Assembly (NCBI RefSeq): GCF_000247695.1
Contig: NW_004624732.1
Location: 23,649,993 to 23,713,992, forward strand
DNA from: Heterocephalus glaber
Lineage: Eukaryota > Chordata > Mammalia > Rodentia > Bathyergidae
Reading direction: 5' to 3'
DNA length: 64,000 nucleotides
Under the pieces are notes generated by a model that was given only the letters and a program-made list of their open reading frames with translations, was not told the DNA's origin and ran no database searches. Position numbers and translations under genes: made by a program. Numbering within the stretch: position 1 is the stretch's first letter; each line of letters opens with the position of its first letter. Positions 1 to 9,660 of the stretch are shown here, one piece after another.

Positions 1-186
1 AATAAAATTAATTTAAAAATAAATAAAAACAACAAAAATGAATTTATCCTAGAAAAAGACTGTGACTTGCAAAGGTCAGTCCTGGAATGATGTCTTAGAA
101 TATATAATCCATATAATTTGAAGTAAGTTCATAATTCAAAGTTATTTGAAATAAAAAAATTTTTACAAATGAAAAGAGCCATCTAG
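1..186. other. A/T-rich intron start, no feature recognised
   Basis: The stretch begins with an A-rich run that could be the tail of a repeat cut by the window edge. No gene or clear repeat was recognised. Confidence 0.3.
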
Positions 187-380
187 CTGAGTGTGATGGT
201 ATGTGCCTGTAATCCTAGTTACTTGGGAGGCTAATGCAGGACGATCACAAGTTTGAGACCAGCCCAGGAAAGTTAGTGAGACTATCTCTCAAAATAAAAA
301 ATAAAGAAGGCTGGGAATGTAGCTCAGTGATAAAGTGCCCCTGGGTTCAATCCCCCCAGTACTTCAAAACAAAACAAAAG
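187..380 (+). mobile_element. B1-ID composite SINE
   Basis: A diverged B1 left part (cctgtaatcctagttacttg, then agaccagcccagg and an A-rich joint) is followed by an ID-like unit (gtagctcagtgataaag, then gggttcaatcccc) and an A-rich tail. Such B1-dID composites are known from squirrel-, dormouse- and beaver-related rodents. Divergence suggests an old copy. Confidence 0.75.
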
Positions 381-499
381 AGACATTTAATGTATCTACT
401 TCAGGATTTCTTTTTCTTTAGCCTGTTGTGTTTCTCTGGGCTTTTTAAATCTGTGCTTGATGTTTTTCTTCATTTTAGGAACATTTTCAGGCATCTCTT

Positions 500-782
500 C
501 AGGAATTGCTTTTTTCTTTATAAAATATACAATTCAGAGGCATTAGTATATTCACTGTGTTGTATGACCATTACTATCATCCATCTCCTGAATATTTCAT
601 CTCGTAAAAGTGAAGCTATGTACCCACTGAACGCTACCCATTCTTGCCTACCCCAACCCCTGCTAACTGCCATTCTAGTCTGACAGTATAATATACTAGG
701 TACTATAGATGTGGAAAATTGTCTTTCTGTGACTACCTTGTCTCAGCACATCTTCATGCCTCTTCCATGTTGTAGTATATGC
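500..782 (-). mobile_element. Old L1 fragment, antisense, 3' side of a split element
   Basis: The sequence resembles the antisense of an old mammalian L1 3' region (attcagaggcattagtatat and further). It continues at 1443 after an inserted DNA-transposon fossil. Confidence 0.55.
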
Positions 783-1442
783 AGTATTCTTACCTCATCC
801 ATGAGGCCTATGCTCCAAGACCCGCAGTGGACACCTGAAACTGGTTAGCAGCAAACATGTTTTTCCCACACATGCATACCCATGGTAAAGTTAAGCCACA
901 ATACTATGTATGGTAGGAACAATAAGAGATTAATACCCATGACAGAACAGTTATAACAATATACTTTAGTAGAAGTTATATGAATGTGGCCTCTTTCTTA
1001 AAATATCTTATTGTACTGTAGATCAGAGTGGCCTCAGTGTATGATTTTTTTTCTTTCATTAAGTTGAGAACTTTTACCTTTTCACATAAAGGACAGCATT
1101 AAGTATTACAGCTTCTCTTCGGTGTATCTTATTGTAAGTAACAAGGGTTATTTGAACACAAGCACTTTGAGACCTGACAGATGATCTGATAGTTGAGATT
1201 GCTAGTAAGTGACCAAAGGCTGGTAGTATATACAGCGTGGATACCAAAGGGGTGGTTCCTGTCCTAGGTGGAACCAAGCACGATGGTGTGAGATTTTATG
1301 CTATTCAGGACAGTGTGAAGTTTAATGAAACTGATGAATTGTATATTTCTGGAATTTTCCACACAATATTTTTGGACTATGGTTGTCTGTGGGTAACTGA
1401 AACCACAGATGGTGAAACTGCTGATAAAGGATGACCACTGTA
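783..1442. mobile_element. Tigger-like (Tc1/mariner) DNA transposon fossil
   Basis: Ends and middle resemble the family whose copies read 'cccgcagtggacacctgaaac ... taacaatata ... aaaatatcttattgtactgta ... taactgaaaccacagatgg ... ggatgaccactgta'. It interrupts L1 sequence that resumes on the far side. No coding capacity remains; the small frames across it are chance. The exact family name is uncertain. Confidence 0.55.
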
Positions 1443-1850
1443 TCAGAATTTCCTTCCTTTTTAAGGCTGATAATATTGTGTTGTGTAGATGAGACCATGT
1501 TTTGCATATCCATCCATCTGTGGATGGACACATGGGCTTTTTTCTACTTTTAGCTATTACAGATAATGACGCTATGAACATAGTTGTACAAATATCTTTG
1601 AGACTTTGTTTTCACTTCTTCTGGATGTATACCCAGAAGCCCTGAAGTGAGATTGCTGGATCATGTGGAAACACTGGTTTTTTGGGGGGAACCATCATAC
1701 TATTTTCCATAGTGACTATACTATTTACACTCCTACCAATTTCTCCTACCTTTTCCAACACATGTTTTGTTTTTATTTTTATAATAGCCATTCGAACAGG
1801 TGCCAGTTATTGCTTTTTAACCTATTACCTGTAATTTCTTCTTTTTGAAC
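1443..1850 (-). mobile_element. Old L1 fragment, antisense, continuation
   Basis: Antisense of the L1 ORF2 C-terminal/3' region (ccatccatctgtggatggac, ggatgtatacccagaagccc, gctggatcatgtggaaac). It is the other half of the L1 at 500-782. Confidence 0.65.
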
Positions 1851-2053
1851 TCCATTTAAGCTACGTTCTTTTCTCTTTATACTCTTTGTCTTATAAGAGC
1901 TTTGCATTTTCTATCCTGTTGCCTCTGTGCTTTATTCAGGATCTTCTGTTCAAACTTGGTTTCCTGTTTAACTTTCTCATCTATATCCATTGTGCTTTAA
2001 ACAAAGCCCATCCATTGAGCATTAATCTTTTTTTGAGCATTAATCTTATCTAT

Positions 2054-2117
2054 GTTTTGTTTGTTTGTTTGTTTGTTTGGTACGGGGATGGAGGGGATGG
2101 AACTCAGGTCCTTGTGA
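2054..2117 (-). mobile_element. 5'-truncated ID SINE
   Basis: A TTTG-rich tail followed by ggtacgggg, ggaactcaggtccttgtg, the antisense of only the 3' half of an ID unit. AATCTTAT occurs on both sides and may be the target-site duplication. Confidence 0.6.
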
Positions 2118-2155
2118 ATCTTATATTACTTGGTTTTTTATAAAATTGATGTCAC

Positions 2156-2248
2156 TTTTTTTTTTTTTCCTTTGGCACTGTGGCTCAAACCCAGGACCTT
2201 GCGCTTGTGAGGCAGGTGATGGCACCACTGAGCTAAATCCCCAGCCCT
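2156..2248 (-). mobile_element. ID SINE, antisense
   Basis: A poly(T) run, then aaacccaggaccttgcgctt and caccactgagctaaatcccc, is the antisense of a complete tRNA-derived ID element with A- and B-box remnants. Confidence 0.85.
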
Positions 2249-2249
2249 C

Positions 2250-3041
2250 AATATTACTTTTGAAAAGTTGTCATGTTTCACCTCCAGATTTTACTCATGT
2301 GTTTTATCTTCTTAGACATGGTAAGAATTGTTACATTAAACTCTGTATCCAGAGTTCAAATGAAACTTTATTTCTGTTAGTTTTCAACCATGTTGCCCTA
2401 TATGCTTGGTTAGCTTTGGTTGGGTTTTGGATGCTATCTTTGAAAAATTGTTAACAGAAATAAATTGAGGGCTAGACTATGATGATGTTCTTTCCATGCA
2501 GAAGTGATTTGTGTTTTTATATGAGGCTTTAGGGCACACATATCAGGAATTAGAACTTTTAAGCTGAATGCTAAGATAAAGCCCCTTGGGTTTCTAGCCT
2601 AAGTTGTAGGAGTTACCTGGCCACCAATCTTGGAAGCTTCTGGAATTAACTTTTGTCCTCCTAGATGACTCAAGGTTATCAAAAGTAATTTTCAGCCAAT
2701 GCAGATGCATGTGGATTGCCAGTTTGAGGTCAGCCTGGTGTCTATACTTTATTATATTTTTATTTTAAAATTCTTTTATTAGTACATGTTTATAGTAATA
2801 TGATTACGTTCATTGTGGGAAGTTGGTACATGTACGTAATACATCTTAATTCTTTTTACTTCCCTTTCTGTATTAGAACTTTTGTCCTCTTATGTTTCTT
2901 GACCTGGTAGTTCTTCTCTGATACTTTTATACCATACCCAGCATATTTGTTTTCAGCAGGAGGGCCAGACCTGATTACTTAGCTATATCATCTCCTTTAC
3001 AAAAGCACCTTTAAATGTTTTTATTATAAAGAAAGCATGTT
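2250..3041. other. Intron; weak B1 and L1 scraps
   Basis: A short B1 scrap is likely near 2710-2745 (ccagtttgaggtcagcctgg). Around 2745-2960 the sequence resembles an antisense L1 3' end (ttcttttattagtacatg). The remainder is not recognised. Confidence 0.35.
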
Positions 3042-3112
3042 GGGGCTGAGAGTGTGTCTCCATGTAAAGTGCTTGCGGAGCCTGTGTGAGGCCTGGGTTT
3101 CCATCCTCAGCA
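3042..3112 (+). mobile_element. Old ID-like SINE
   Basis: ggggctgagagtgtgtctcc, then aaagtgcttgcgg and gcctgggtttccatcctcagc, follow the layout of a diverged ID unit in sense orientation. Confidence 0.5.
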
Positions 3113-3689
3113 TGGAGTTGGGAGTGAGGGTGAGGGCCAGCTGGGTTGGGCTTTGAGAACTCATCTGTCAATGAAGAAAGGATTCATGGATCCTCTGCCT
3201 TGTTCCCAGCATTGGCTATATATTTGAAAAGTTCTGAGAAAGTGCAAGAGAATATTCCTCCTGTTCTAGGAGTTTAGCTGGGGAAACAAATGTAAACACA
3301 TTTGATGAGATAAAATGTTGGAGGAGGAGGTGCTCAAAGGTCATGCAGAGTTGTTAATGGCTTGGTGATAACTAAAGGCAATAAGTGCTGAGTGGGAGGC
3401 TGATCCCCCCCATCCCCTCAATATTCCAGGGCTGGCCTTGTGTCCTTTCTAGAAGCTCAGGGACCCTTGGCTCTTGCATTGCAGCCCTTCAGTGGCTCCC
3501 CTCCTTCTGCCCACACTTGGCTGTCTTGGGGACCTCCCTGCACCTCCCCTTCCTGGTTGATTTACTCCTTGCTCCTTGGTAGCTGCTCTTCTCTCCAGTA
3601 GAGGTTTTTACCCACCTTGAGTGTAAGGCCAGTATCCTTCCCCTCTCCTCTCCCTCCCTTTCTCCCTTCCACTTCCCTTTGCTTTTCCC
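3113..3689. other. Intron, no feature recognised
   Basis: Mixed-composition sequence with a pyrimidine-rich part near 3630-3680. I see no exon, RNA gene or clear repeat. Confidence 0.3.
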
Positions 3690-3835
3690 TAGTACAGGTG
3701 ATTGAATCTCGGGCTTTCATACTAAGCTACATCCCCACTCCTTTTTCATTTTTTGAGACAGGGTCTCATTAAGTCCCTAAGTTGCCCAGGCTGGGCTTGA
3801 ACTGGCGATTCTATATTGCCCAGTGCACTGTGTTC
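3690..3835 (-). mobile_element. B1-ID composite SINE, antisense
   Basis: The antisense ID part (attgaatctcgggctttcat, taagctacatcccc) is joined to an antisense B1 part (gagacagggtctcattaagt, gttgcccaggctgggcttga). Old and diverged. Confidence 0.7.
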
Positions 3836-3919
3836 TCTGTCAGCCCAGTCCTGTTCCATCAGGAATTTTCCTGATATCAGCACCTGTCACCCATGGTGAG
3901 TGCTGATGGCTAGCTGTGT

Positions 3920-4070
3920 GATCCAGCCCTAATCATGTGCAAAGCAGTATTTCAGGCACTTTTCGTACTTTTCAGTGTTCACAGCAGCCTATGAGGTAGC
4001 TGTCAATATTTCCCCTATTTTCAAATGAGGATATTAAGGCACAGATTGGTTTCACAGCTAATTATTAGTG
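3920..4070 (+). mobile_element. MIR SINE
   Basis: tatttcaggcacttttcg, tcacagcagcctatgaggta, ccctattttcaaatgaggat and ggcacagattggtttcacag follow the MIR consensus order in sense orientation. Confidence 0.65.
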
Positions 4071-5250
4071 TGGTTTTTTTCTGGGCATGAACTTTCTTCA
4101 TGCCTTCCCTTCCTCATTAGAGAAATGGAAACAGAAGGACCTCAGCTGTGGAGATACACACTGGTGGCTGATGGCTAGGTTTATGGCCATGGGTGAACCA
4201 GACAATTCTGTGTGGTGAATCCTTTTGCTTCCTCCCAAAGTCCAGTTGTTTATTGTGCCCTGAAGTTACCTGGAACTGCATTCTGTCCTCTTGCCAGCAT
4301 CCTTGGCCTCTCCTGCTGTTTTTCTGTGGTTTCGTTGCATCTGCCAGTCTTCCTGGGGACTGTCATTCTGGAAAAGCTGAAAGTCTATGTTCCCCTAGAT
4401 TTAGTAGCCAGATTAATTGACCCAGGCTGTCATATCTGAAAACACAGTAGTCCTCTTATATGTCAGTCTTGAATGATTTTTGAACCGGGAGGTGGAACTG
4501 TACACATCCTTAGGATTTCATCAGGAGAACATCAATCCAATTAAGTGATGGGCTGATCTTTTAAGAGTGAAGTGTATTTTAGAATTGTTTTGGATTTATA
4601 GAAAAATTGCAGAGCCAGTCCAGACCATCCCCATGTACCTCACCCATTCTCCCTCTTGTTATGTCTAATGTTGTTAGTATGGCATAATCAGCCAACTTTG
4701 ATATTTTAATGAAAGTTCATGCTATATTCAAATGCCCTTAGCCCATCGAGGACACCACATTACATTTAGTTGTCATGTCTCGCTTAGTGCTCTTGGCTGC
4801 GATAGGTTACTGTCTTAATGTGTAGTCCAGACTTGCGTTGAACTCGTGGTAGTTTGAGTCAAACGACAGGATTACAGGTTAGGTGTTCTGTGGAAACGCC
4901 TCTGCTGGCATTTCCTGATGGTTTCTCATAACTAGAGCCGGTGTACTAATTTGGGGGAAGATTATCACAGTGAAGAGCTTTTTTCATCCCATAGTTCTCT
5001 TTTCAATTTTCTTAAGTAACTAACTTTATGCAGTCCTAGCTTCTATTGTATACAGGTAATTCAATTCTTCGTTTTCAAATAACGCTTCCAGAGTTATAAT
5101 TAAGTGAAACGGGATCTTTTTGGTTTCAACAGCAAGATGATGGGTAAGTTTCAGATAGCGCAGCGTGGTTAGAATTACTTGAGCTAGGGCGCTCCCTACA
5201 GTTAAAGTTGGCTAATTTTTAGGTTTACAGAACGGGGAAACAAGGTTTTC
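4071..5250. other. Intron before U4atac; possible old L1 scrap
   Basis: Around 4565-4690 the sequence (tttggatttatagaaaaattgc, catccccatgtacctcaccc) looks like an antisense ancient L1 3' scrap. The rest has no recognised repeat or exon. Confidence 0.35.
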
Positions 5251-5379
5251 TTTTTTCCAAAAATTGCACCAAGGTAAAGCAAAGCTTTAGTTGATGCGGA
5301 TGTGTTGTGTAGGCGTTAGCAGTACTGCCCTCACTAGACGTTCATTGGACAGCAACGCAACCCCAAGAAAAGGATGGTT
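5251..5379 (-). ncRNA. RNU4ATAC: U4atac small nuclear RNA
   Basis: U4atac base-pairs with U6atac in the minor (U12-type) tri-snRNP and delivers it for removal of about 700 mammalian introns. Reading the minus strand, the RNA starts AACCATCCTTTTCTTGGGGT, identical to the human 5' end that forms the stem with U6atac. The 5' stem-loop follows: CTGTCC pairs with GGGCAG, and the kink-turn motif AATGA ... GTGAGGG bound by the 15.5K/SNU13 protein is kept. A 3' stem and the Sm-protein site AATTTTTGG close the RNA. Length is 129 nt against about 130 in human as I recall it, with roughly a dozen substitutions and one 1-nt deletion, mostly in loops. Positions mutated in human microcephalic dwarfism (30, 50, 51, 53, 55, 111, 124 as I recall) are unchanged. 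It lies antisense in a CLASP1 intron, as in human. The downstream 3' box is at best weak by eye. I judge it a functional gene, not a pseudogene. Confidence 0.96.
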
Positions 5380-5420
5380 GGTAATTTTTTGACATACACT
5401 GCAACCAGGAAGCGCCAATA

Positions 5421-5440
5421 CTAGGTTGGGTTGTGGTGAC
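5421..5440 (-). promoter_or_regulatory. Candidate proximal sequence element (PSE) of U4atac
   Basis: On the minus strand GTCACCACAACCC sits 42-61 bp before the RNA start, the usual PSE distance for SNAPc binding. Only the TCACC core fits the consensus well, so the assignment rests mainly on position. Confidence 0.55.
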
Positions 5441-5600
5441 TAAGTAAGGGCTCCCGCCCTAGCCCGTCTCTTAACTACCATAGCTCCCGTGACCTCGACC
5501 GCGAGCGTAAATCAGCTACTTTTTTTCCCGCTGGCGCTCAGAGAGGCGGCCAAAAGGCTGCTAGGTTGTACCCAGAAGACCATGCGCCGACTGGGAGAAA

Positions 5601-5608
5601 ATTTGCAT
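5601..5608 (-). promoter_or_regulatory. Octamer (distal sequence element) of U4atac
   Basis: ATTTGCAT on + is a perfect ATGCAAAT octamer on the minus strand, 222 bp before the snRNA start. Vertebrate snRNA genes carry an Oct-1-binding octamer near -220. A GC box (GGGGCGGAGC, 5621-5630) lies just beyond it, a common pairing with Sp1 sites in such enhancers. Confidence 0.85.
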
Positions 5609-5920
5609 ACGCGCCCCGCGGGGGCGGAGCTGGCAGGCGGTGCCACAGCGAGCTCTTGAATTCAGCTGTGCTTGTACAAGGGCCGAGTTGTGGCTGCTTT
5701 TTATTTCATTTCTCGCCACGTTATATTTTCTGTTAAAACTGTAAACGGCTCTTTTAGTGCAGGACCATCCTCCCCCTTGCTAACAGTTTAGCCTTCCCAG
5801 TTGGCGAGCGCTTTCCGGACAGCGCTGCGCCAGACATGCGCGGGCGTCCTTGTACTGAGCGGGCGGCTGTGCTGTGCCTCGGGCCAGCCGCTAAATGGCT
5901 CCCGGTGTTTCCCGTTGCAG

Positions 5921-5999
5921 GTAGTTCTTCTGGGAATGGACATCCTGTCGGCCCTGGTGACCCGGCTACAGGATCGGTTCAAGGCGCAGATTGGCACAG
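5921..5999 (+). CDS. CLASP1: CLASP1 coding exon (TOG1 domain, part 1)
   Basis: Encodes VVLLGMDILSALVTRLQDRF and then KAQIGT, about residues 66-91 of CLASP1, helices of the first HEAT repeats of TOG1. The acceptor is cccgttgcag and the donor is gtgagc. The exon starts at a codon boundary and leaves one base (phase 1), completed by the next exon to Val. A methionine codon at 5936 has a good Kozak context (G at -3 and +4) and would be the first in-frame start for any transcript beginning in the CpG-rich block. Confidence 0.96.
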
Positions 6000-7514
6000 G
6001 TGAGCTGTGAGCGGGAGCGGAGCCGGCCCCAGCCCTCCCTCAGTCTGCTCAGTTCCTCCGCAAGGCTGCACCCATCGCTTCCAGACAGCTGCCCAGCCTC
6101 CCCTGGTCTCCCAGCCCTTCCTACAGCCTCGCAGACTCCCCCAACCCTTCTACTCCGTGGCCTCCCGTCACCTTCCGGGCTCATACCACATTACTGCACC
6201 CGCATTCATTTTACCCGCCCTCCTTTATACATTTGCGCTGGTGCCTCCCAACTTTTGTGTTGGAATGTGGAATGTTACTAATACGTGTTCTCATATGAAG
6301 TATTACTGTCAGTTTGATTTCTTATGCAAAATGAATCATCTTCCTTTAGTGCCAACTCAATTAAATTTGTCCCCAACCCTTCCTTTATTGACAGGCAATT
6401 TTCTTTGACAAGTTCTGCAAAACAGAGGTGGTTAGATTTTCCCCAAATTATTGTTGACATTCCTATTCTCACCTTGATTGTAAATGACGTTACAAGTGTG
6501 TGGTGAATGCTCACTTTTATTTTGAAAAGAAAATAATGTCAGCACAATAGGAAAGCAAAGATTTCATGGATTTAGAGATCAGTAAATTCTCAAACCCTAA
6601 TATTTCTTGATGACAGTATAAATGTCAAGCAGTTCTGTTTATGGAACCATTTCTTTATAGAATTTCTCTCCCGCTTTTTAAAAGGGTTAGGGACCCAATC
6701 CTGGGCTTTGCATGTGCTCTGCCAACACTTTACTACTGAACTACACCCTCAGCTGGAATTTATCCATTTCTGTTAGGACAGGTGCTAGCTTTCTGGTGAA
6801 AGTGCTCTTTCAAAAATGACGATGAACTATATCTTGTCTGGTACCATATAACTGTATAACTACAAATTTAAAAAGAACTTAATTTTAGAAATTTATTTTA
6901 ATAGTATTTCATTTTCCTTCCAAATTAGCTGAATTATTCAAGTATATTCTTGTAATGGAGCTTTATAGATTCTTAAAAGAAACCAAGTAAGCTGACCTCT
7001 GTTGTCCAGGTGCCCTCAGAGCGCCTGTGGGATAGCCCGTAGGTGCTGTGTGAAGGTACTGTAGAGTGCAGGGCTCCATCTGGTGTGTGTACAATAAACA
7101 GAAAGCACACAACGCCAGTGAAACATACATTGATCCATATGTGCCCACCTTTTACCCCCAAGCAGGTATACTGGGCCCTCTTCCCCCTCTTTTACTCAGA
7201 TTTCCTTTTGTGTTGTCTCTCTTACCTGCCAATTATATGTATGTCACTAGCTTACAAATATGTTGATAGCTGGCTGGTGGACAGTGGAGTAGAGAAGGAG
7301 ACAGATTGTCCATGCAAAGGATTTTTGCACATTCTTACAATAATTATTATAAATTTCAGCAAGGAGAGTAGTGCTGTTTGCAAAGGTGGGTGGATATAGA
7401 ATGAGATACATCAGAGAGGCCAGGGATTTTTGTCTTCTCAGTTTCTTGAAATATCAGTAATTGGTGACCATGGGTCCCCTGTTTCATTTGATCAGTTTCC
7501 ATTTTGGTTTTCAG
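6000..7514. other. Intron, mostly unique
   Basis: Apart from one ID SINE at 6672-6757, nothing recognisable was found in this 1.5 kb intron. Confidence 0.5.
6672..6757 (-). mobile_element. ID SINE, antisense, diverged
   Basis: gggacccaatcctgggcttt, catgtgctctgcc and ctgaactacaccctcagc are the antisense of an older ID unit. Confidence 0.65.
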
Positions 7515-7618
7515 TGCTGCCAAGCCTAATAGACAGACTGGGAGATTCTAAAGACTCTGTGAGAGAACAAGACCAAACTCTGCTGCTGAAGATCATGGAT
7601 CAAGCTGCTAATCCCCAG
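7515..7618 (+). CDS. CLASP1: CLASP1 coding exon (TOG1 domain, part 2)
   Basis: Encodes LPSLIDRLGDSKDSVREQDQ, then TLLLKIMDQAANPQ, with the preceding split codon giving Val. The pattern SLIDRLGD-K--VRE is the HEAT-repeat signature of TOG domains, whose intra-repeat loops contact tubulin. Acceptor ggttttcag, donor gtatgg; ends in phase 0. Confidence 0.97.
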
Positions 7619-8064
7619 GTATGGTGAGAGAAGCATTTGGGGGCCAGTGGGTATGTGTCTTCTTGCACAGTGTATGGCTACATAAACTTAATGTCTTCTA
7701 AGCTGATCCATTAGAGGTGACCATTTTCATAGTATTTAATCTCCTTTCCCATGTAAGTAGCAAGTAAATAAATAAGTAGTAAAACTTTAATCTCTTAGGC
7801 TCTTTAGCTCATTGATATGACTGGCTCTCCATGTCTCTGAAAAAATGGAGCTACAATGTCTGGGGAGCCAGGAGGCAGCTGAAGTCCTGGTCCCTGTCTT
7901 CTAGTGAGCTGGGCTTGCTGGGATAGACAGATGAACCCCTGTCTTCCAGGGCCCTACTGTCCATTCGAAGGGTGAGGTGGGGATGATCAGCAAGAGCCTT
8001 CCCAGGAAAGATAAAACTCAGATTGCCATAAAAATGACCAAGTGTTTCCCTTGTCCATGGGTGA
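7619..8064. other. Intron, no feature recognised
   Basis: No repeat or RNA gene seen up to the LTR at 8065. Confidence 0.4.
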
Positions 8065-8494
8065 TGTCTTAGTTACTTTTTTCGTTGCTGAGACAAAATA
8101 CCTAACACCTACAAGTTAAAGGAAAAACGGGTTATGTCAGTTCACAGTTTGTAGAGGTTTCAGTCCATAGCCGGCAGGCTCCAAGGCAGGGCCGCATGGC
8201 AGAGGAGCATTGCAGACGAGAAACAGTTCACGGCCAGGTCAGCAGAAGCAGGGAGGCAGCAAGCAGCAAGCTTCCCCTTCCCTTATATCCTACCCAGGCT
8301 ACAAGCCTTTTGGGTGGTACTATCCATACCCCGGGTGGGCCTTCCCATTATCCACACCCAGAACTATGCTAAACCAATTTAGTTATCACACGCCCTTAAT
8401 CCCAGTATCATACACCCTATATCCAGCCACCTCTGAAAAGTCCCATCTATGAGTGTATGAGGCTTTGGGGGGCACCTAGATATAAGCTATAACT
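8065..8494 (-). mobile_element. Solo LTR of ERVL-MaLR type, antisense
   Basis: Read on the minus strand it starts near AGTTATAGCTTATATCTAGG and ends AGGTATTTTGTCTCAGCAAC ... AAGTAACTAAGACA, the layout of a MaLR LTR. A perfect 5-bp duplication GGTGA flanks it (8060-8064 and 8495-8499), the size expected for ERVL-type integration. It is the same family as the LTRs at 29959-30372 and 42718-43106. No internal retroviral sequence remains. Confidence 0.75.
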
Positions 8495-8816
8495 GGTGAG
8501 GGGAGCAGTGTGAATAGGTATGTGATCTTTGGCAGGCCATATGTTCTCCTTTTGGCCTTTTCTCACCTGTAATATGGGACTAGCAGAACTTCTTTCTAGA
8601 TTTGTTGAGAGAATTACATGCATTTGTGTAAATTCATGTGTCTTGAACATTTTTACTTGGTATATTTTATAAAATGATAGGAGTCATTTTAAATGCTCTT
8701 AGAGGATCCAGTGTGTGGAGGGCAGGACCAGTTTGGTATCTGCTAAGAGGATCCTGTTCTGTTGACCCCTTACTAATCAGTCTTCTTTCCTCTCACCTGT
8801 TTTTTGTCATTTGCAG

Positions 8817-8908
8817 TACGTGTGGGACAGAATGCTTGGAGGCTTTAAACACAAGAATTTCCGTACAAGAGAAGGCATCTGCCTCTGCCTTATTGCAACA
8901 CTCAATGC
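8817..8908 (+). CDS. CLASP1: CLASP1 coding exon (TOG1 domain, part 3)
   Basis: Encodes YVWDRMLGGFKHKNFRTREG, then ICLCLIATLN and two bases of the next Ala codon. The conserved W and the KNFRTREG loop are typical of the tubulin-facing edge of CLASP TOG1. Acceptor tcatttgcag, donor gtgagt, end phase 2. Confidence 0.97.
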
Positions 8909-8951
8909 GTGAGTCTGGGATGAACCTGAACTTTTTACTTAGCTGAAGCTT

Positions 8952-9040
8952 CTTTTTTTTTTTTTGGTACCATGGATTGAACTCAGGACCTTGCGCTTGT
9001 GAGGCAGACAGCAGCACCACTGAGCTAAATCCCCCGGCCC
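8952..9040 (-). mobile_element. ID SINE, antisense, young
   Basis: Complete unit (ggtaccatggattgaactca through gagctaaatcccccggccc). TAGCTGAAGCTT at 8940-8951 and again at 9041-9052 is a perfect 12-bp target-site duplication, so the insertion is recent. It lies only 44 bp after the exon donor. Confidence 0.92.
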
Positions 9041-9054
9041 TAGCTGAAGCTTTT

Positions 9055-9660
9055 AAAAAAAAATTTTATTTTGAAGTTATAGATTCAGGAGAAGTTGCAT
9101 AGAAATGTACTGGGACATATCTTGCCCTCTCCCTAACCCTTCCCCACCATTAATATTTTGCAATAACCATTATACAGTATCAACACCAGGAAAGTGATTT
9201 TGGTACAGTCCACAGAGCTTACGCAGATTGGCCAGGTGACAGGTGTCACTGTGGTGCTCCCTTCCCCTCTGAAGCCATATCCTAACTCCTATCAACGACT
9301 AATCTGTGCTATAATTTTGTCATTTCAAGAATGTTATGTAAATGAAATCACAGATTATGTCACCTTTTGAGATTGCCTTTTTTCATTCAGCACAATTCTT
9401 TTCAGGTTGCAATATATGTTTATTGTTTATTGTTGTTTATTGTTTTATTGCTGAGTGGAATTCCATACTATAGATATATCTCAACTTATTTATCTATTTG
9501 CCTGTTGGAAAATTTAGGTGGTTTCTAGTTTGTGACTATTCAGAAGAAAGTTGTTACAGACATGTATAAATTTCTGTATAAACATAAATTTTCATTTTTC
9601 TTGGATCAATGCCCAAGGGTACAATGACAGGGGTATTTGGTAAGGCCATTTTTAATTTGA
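9055..9660 (-). mobile_element. Ancient L1 fragment, antisense
   Basis: tagattcaggagaagttgca, ctgagtggaattccatacta and the following tract follow the antisense 3' region of old mammalian L1 elements. No intact frame. Confidence 0.5.

Larger units (their letters stand above)
5460..6010. promoter_or_regulatory. CpG-rich block within the CLASP1 intron
   Basis: CpG dinucleotides are dense here (for example tgcgccgactggg, cgcgccccgcgggggcgg, ttggcgagcgctttccgg, gacatgcgcgggcgtcc) and scarce in the flanking introns. The block spans the U4atac distal promoter and runs into the exon at 5921. It probably reflects an unmethylated, active snRNA promoter. Whether it also starts a + strand transcript cannot be decided from sequence. 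Confidence 0.6.

Noticed and set aside
2015..2047. TTGAGCATTAATCTT repeated around a short T-run, as if only a poly(A) tail had been inserted
   Set aside because: The spacer is just 3 nt, so a simple 18-bp tandem duplication explains it better.
5472..5493. Possible ZNF143/STAF site (actaccatagctccc)
   Set aside because: Only a partial fit to ACTACAATTCCCAG and not at the usual distance from the octamer.
5801..6010. 69-codon + frame spanning the exon at 5921
   Set aside because: The part before 5921 starts at a non-ATG codon and is intron sequence; only the exon part is coding. Kept only as the alternative-start idea.
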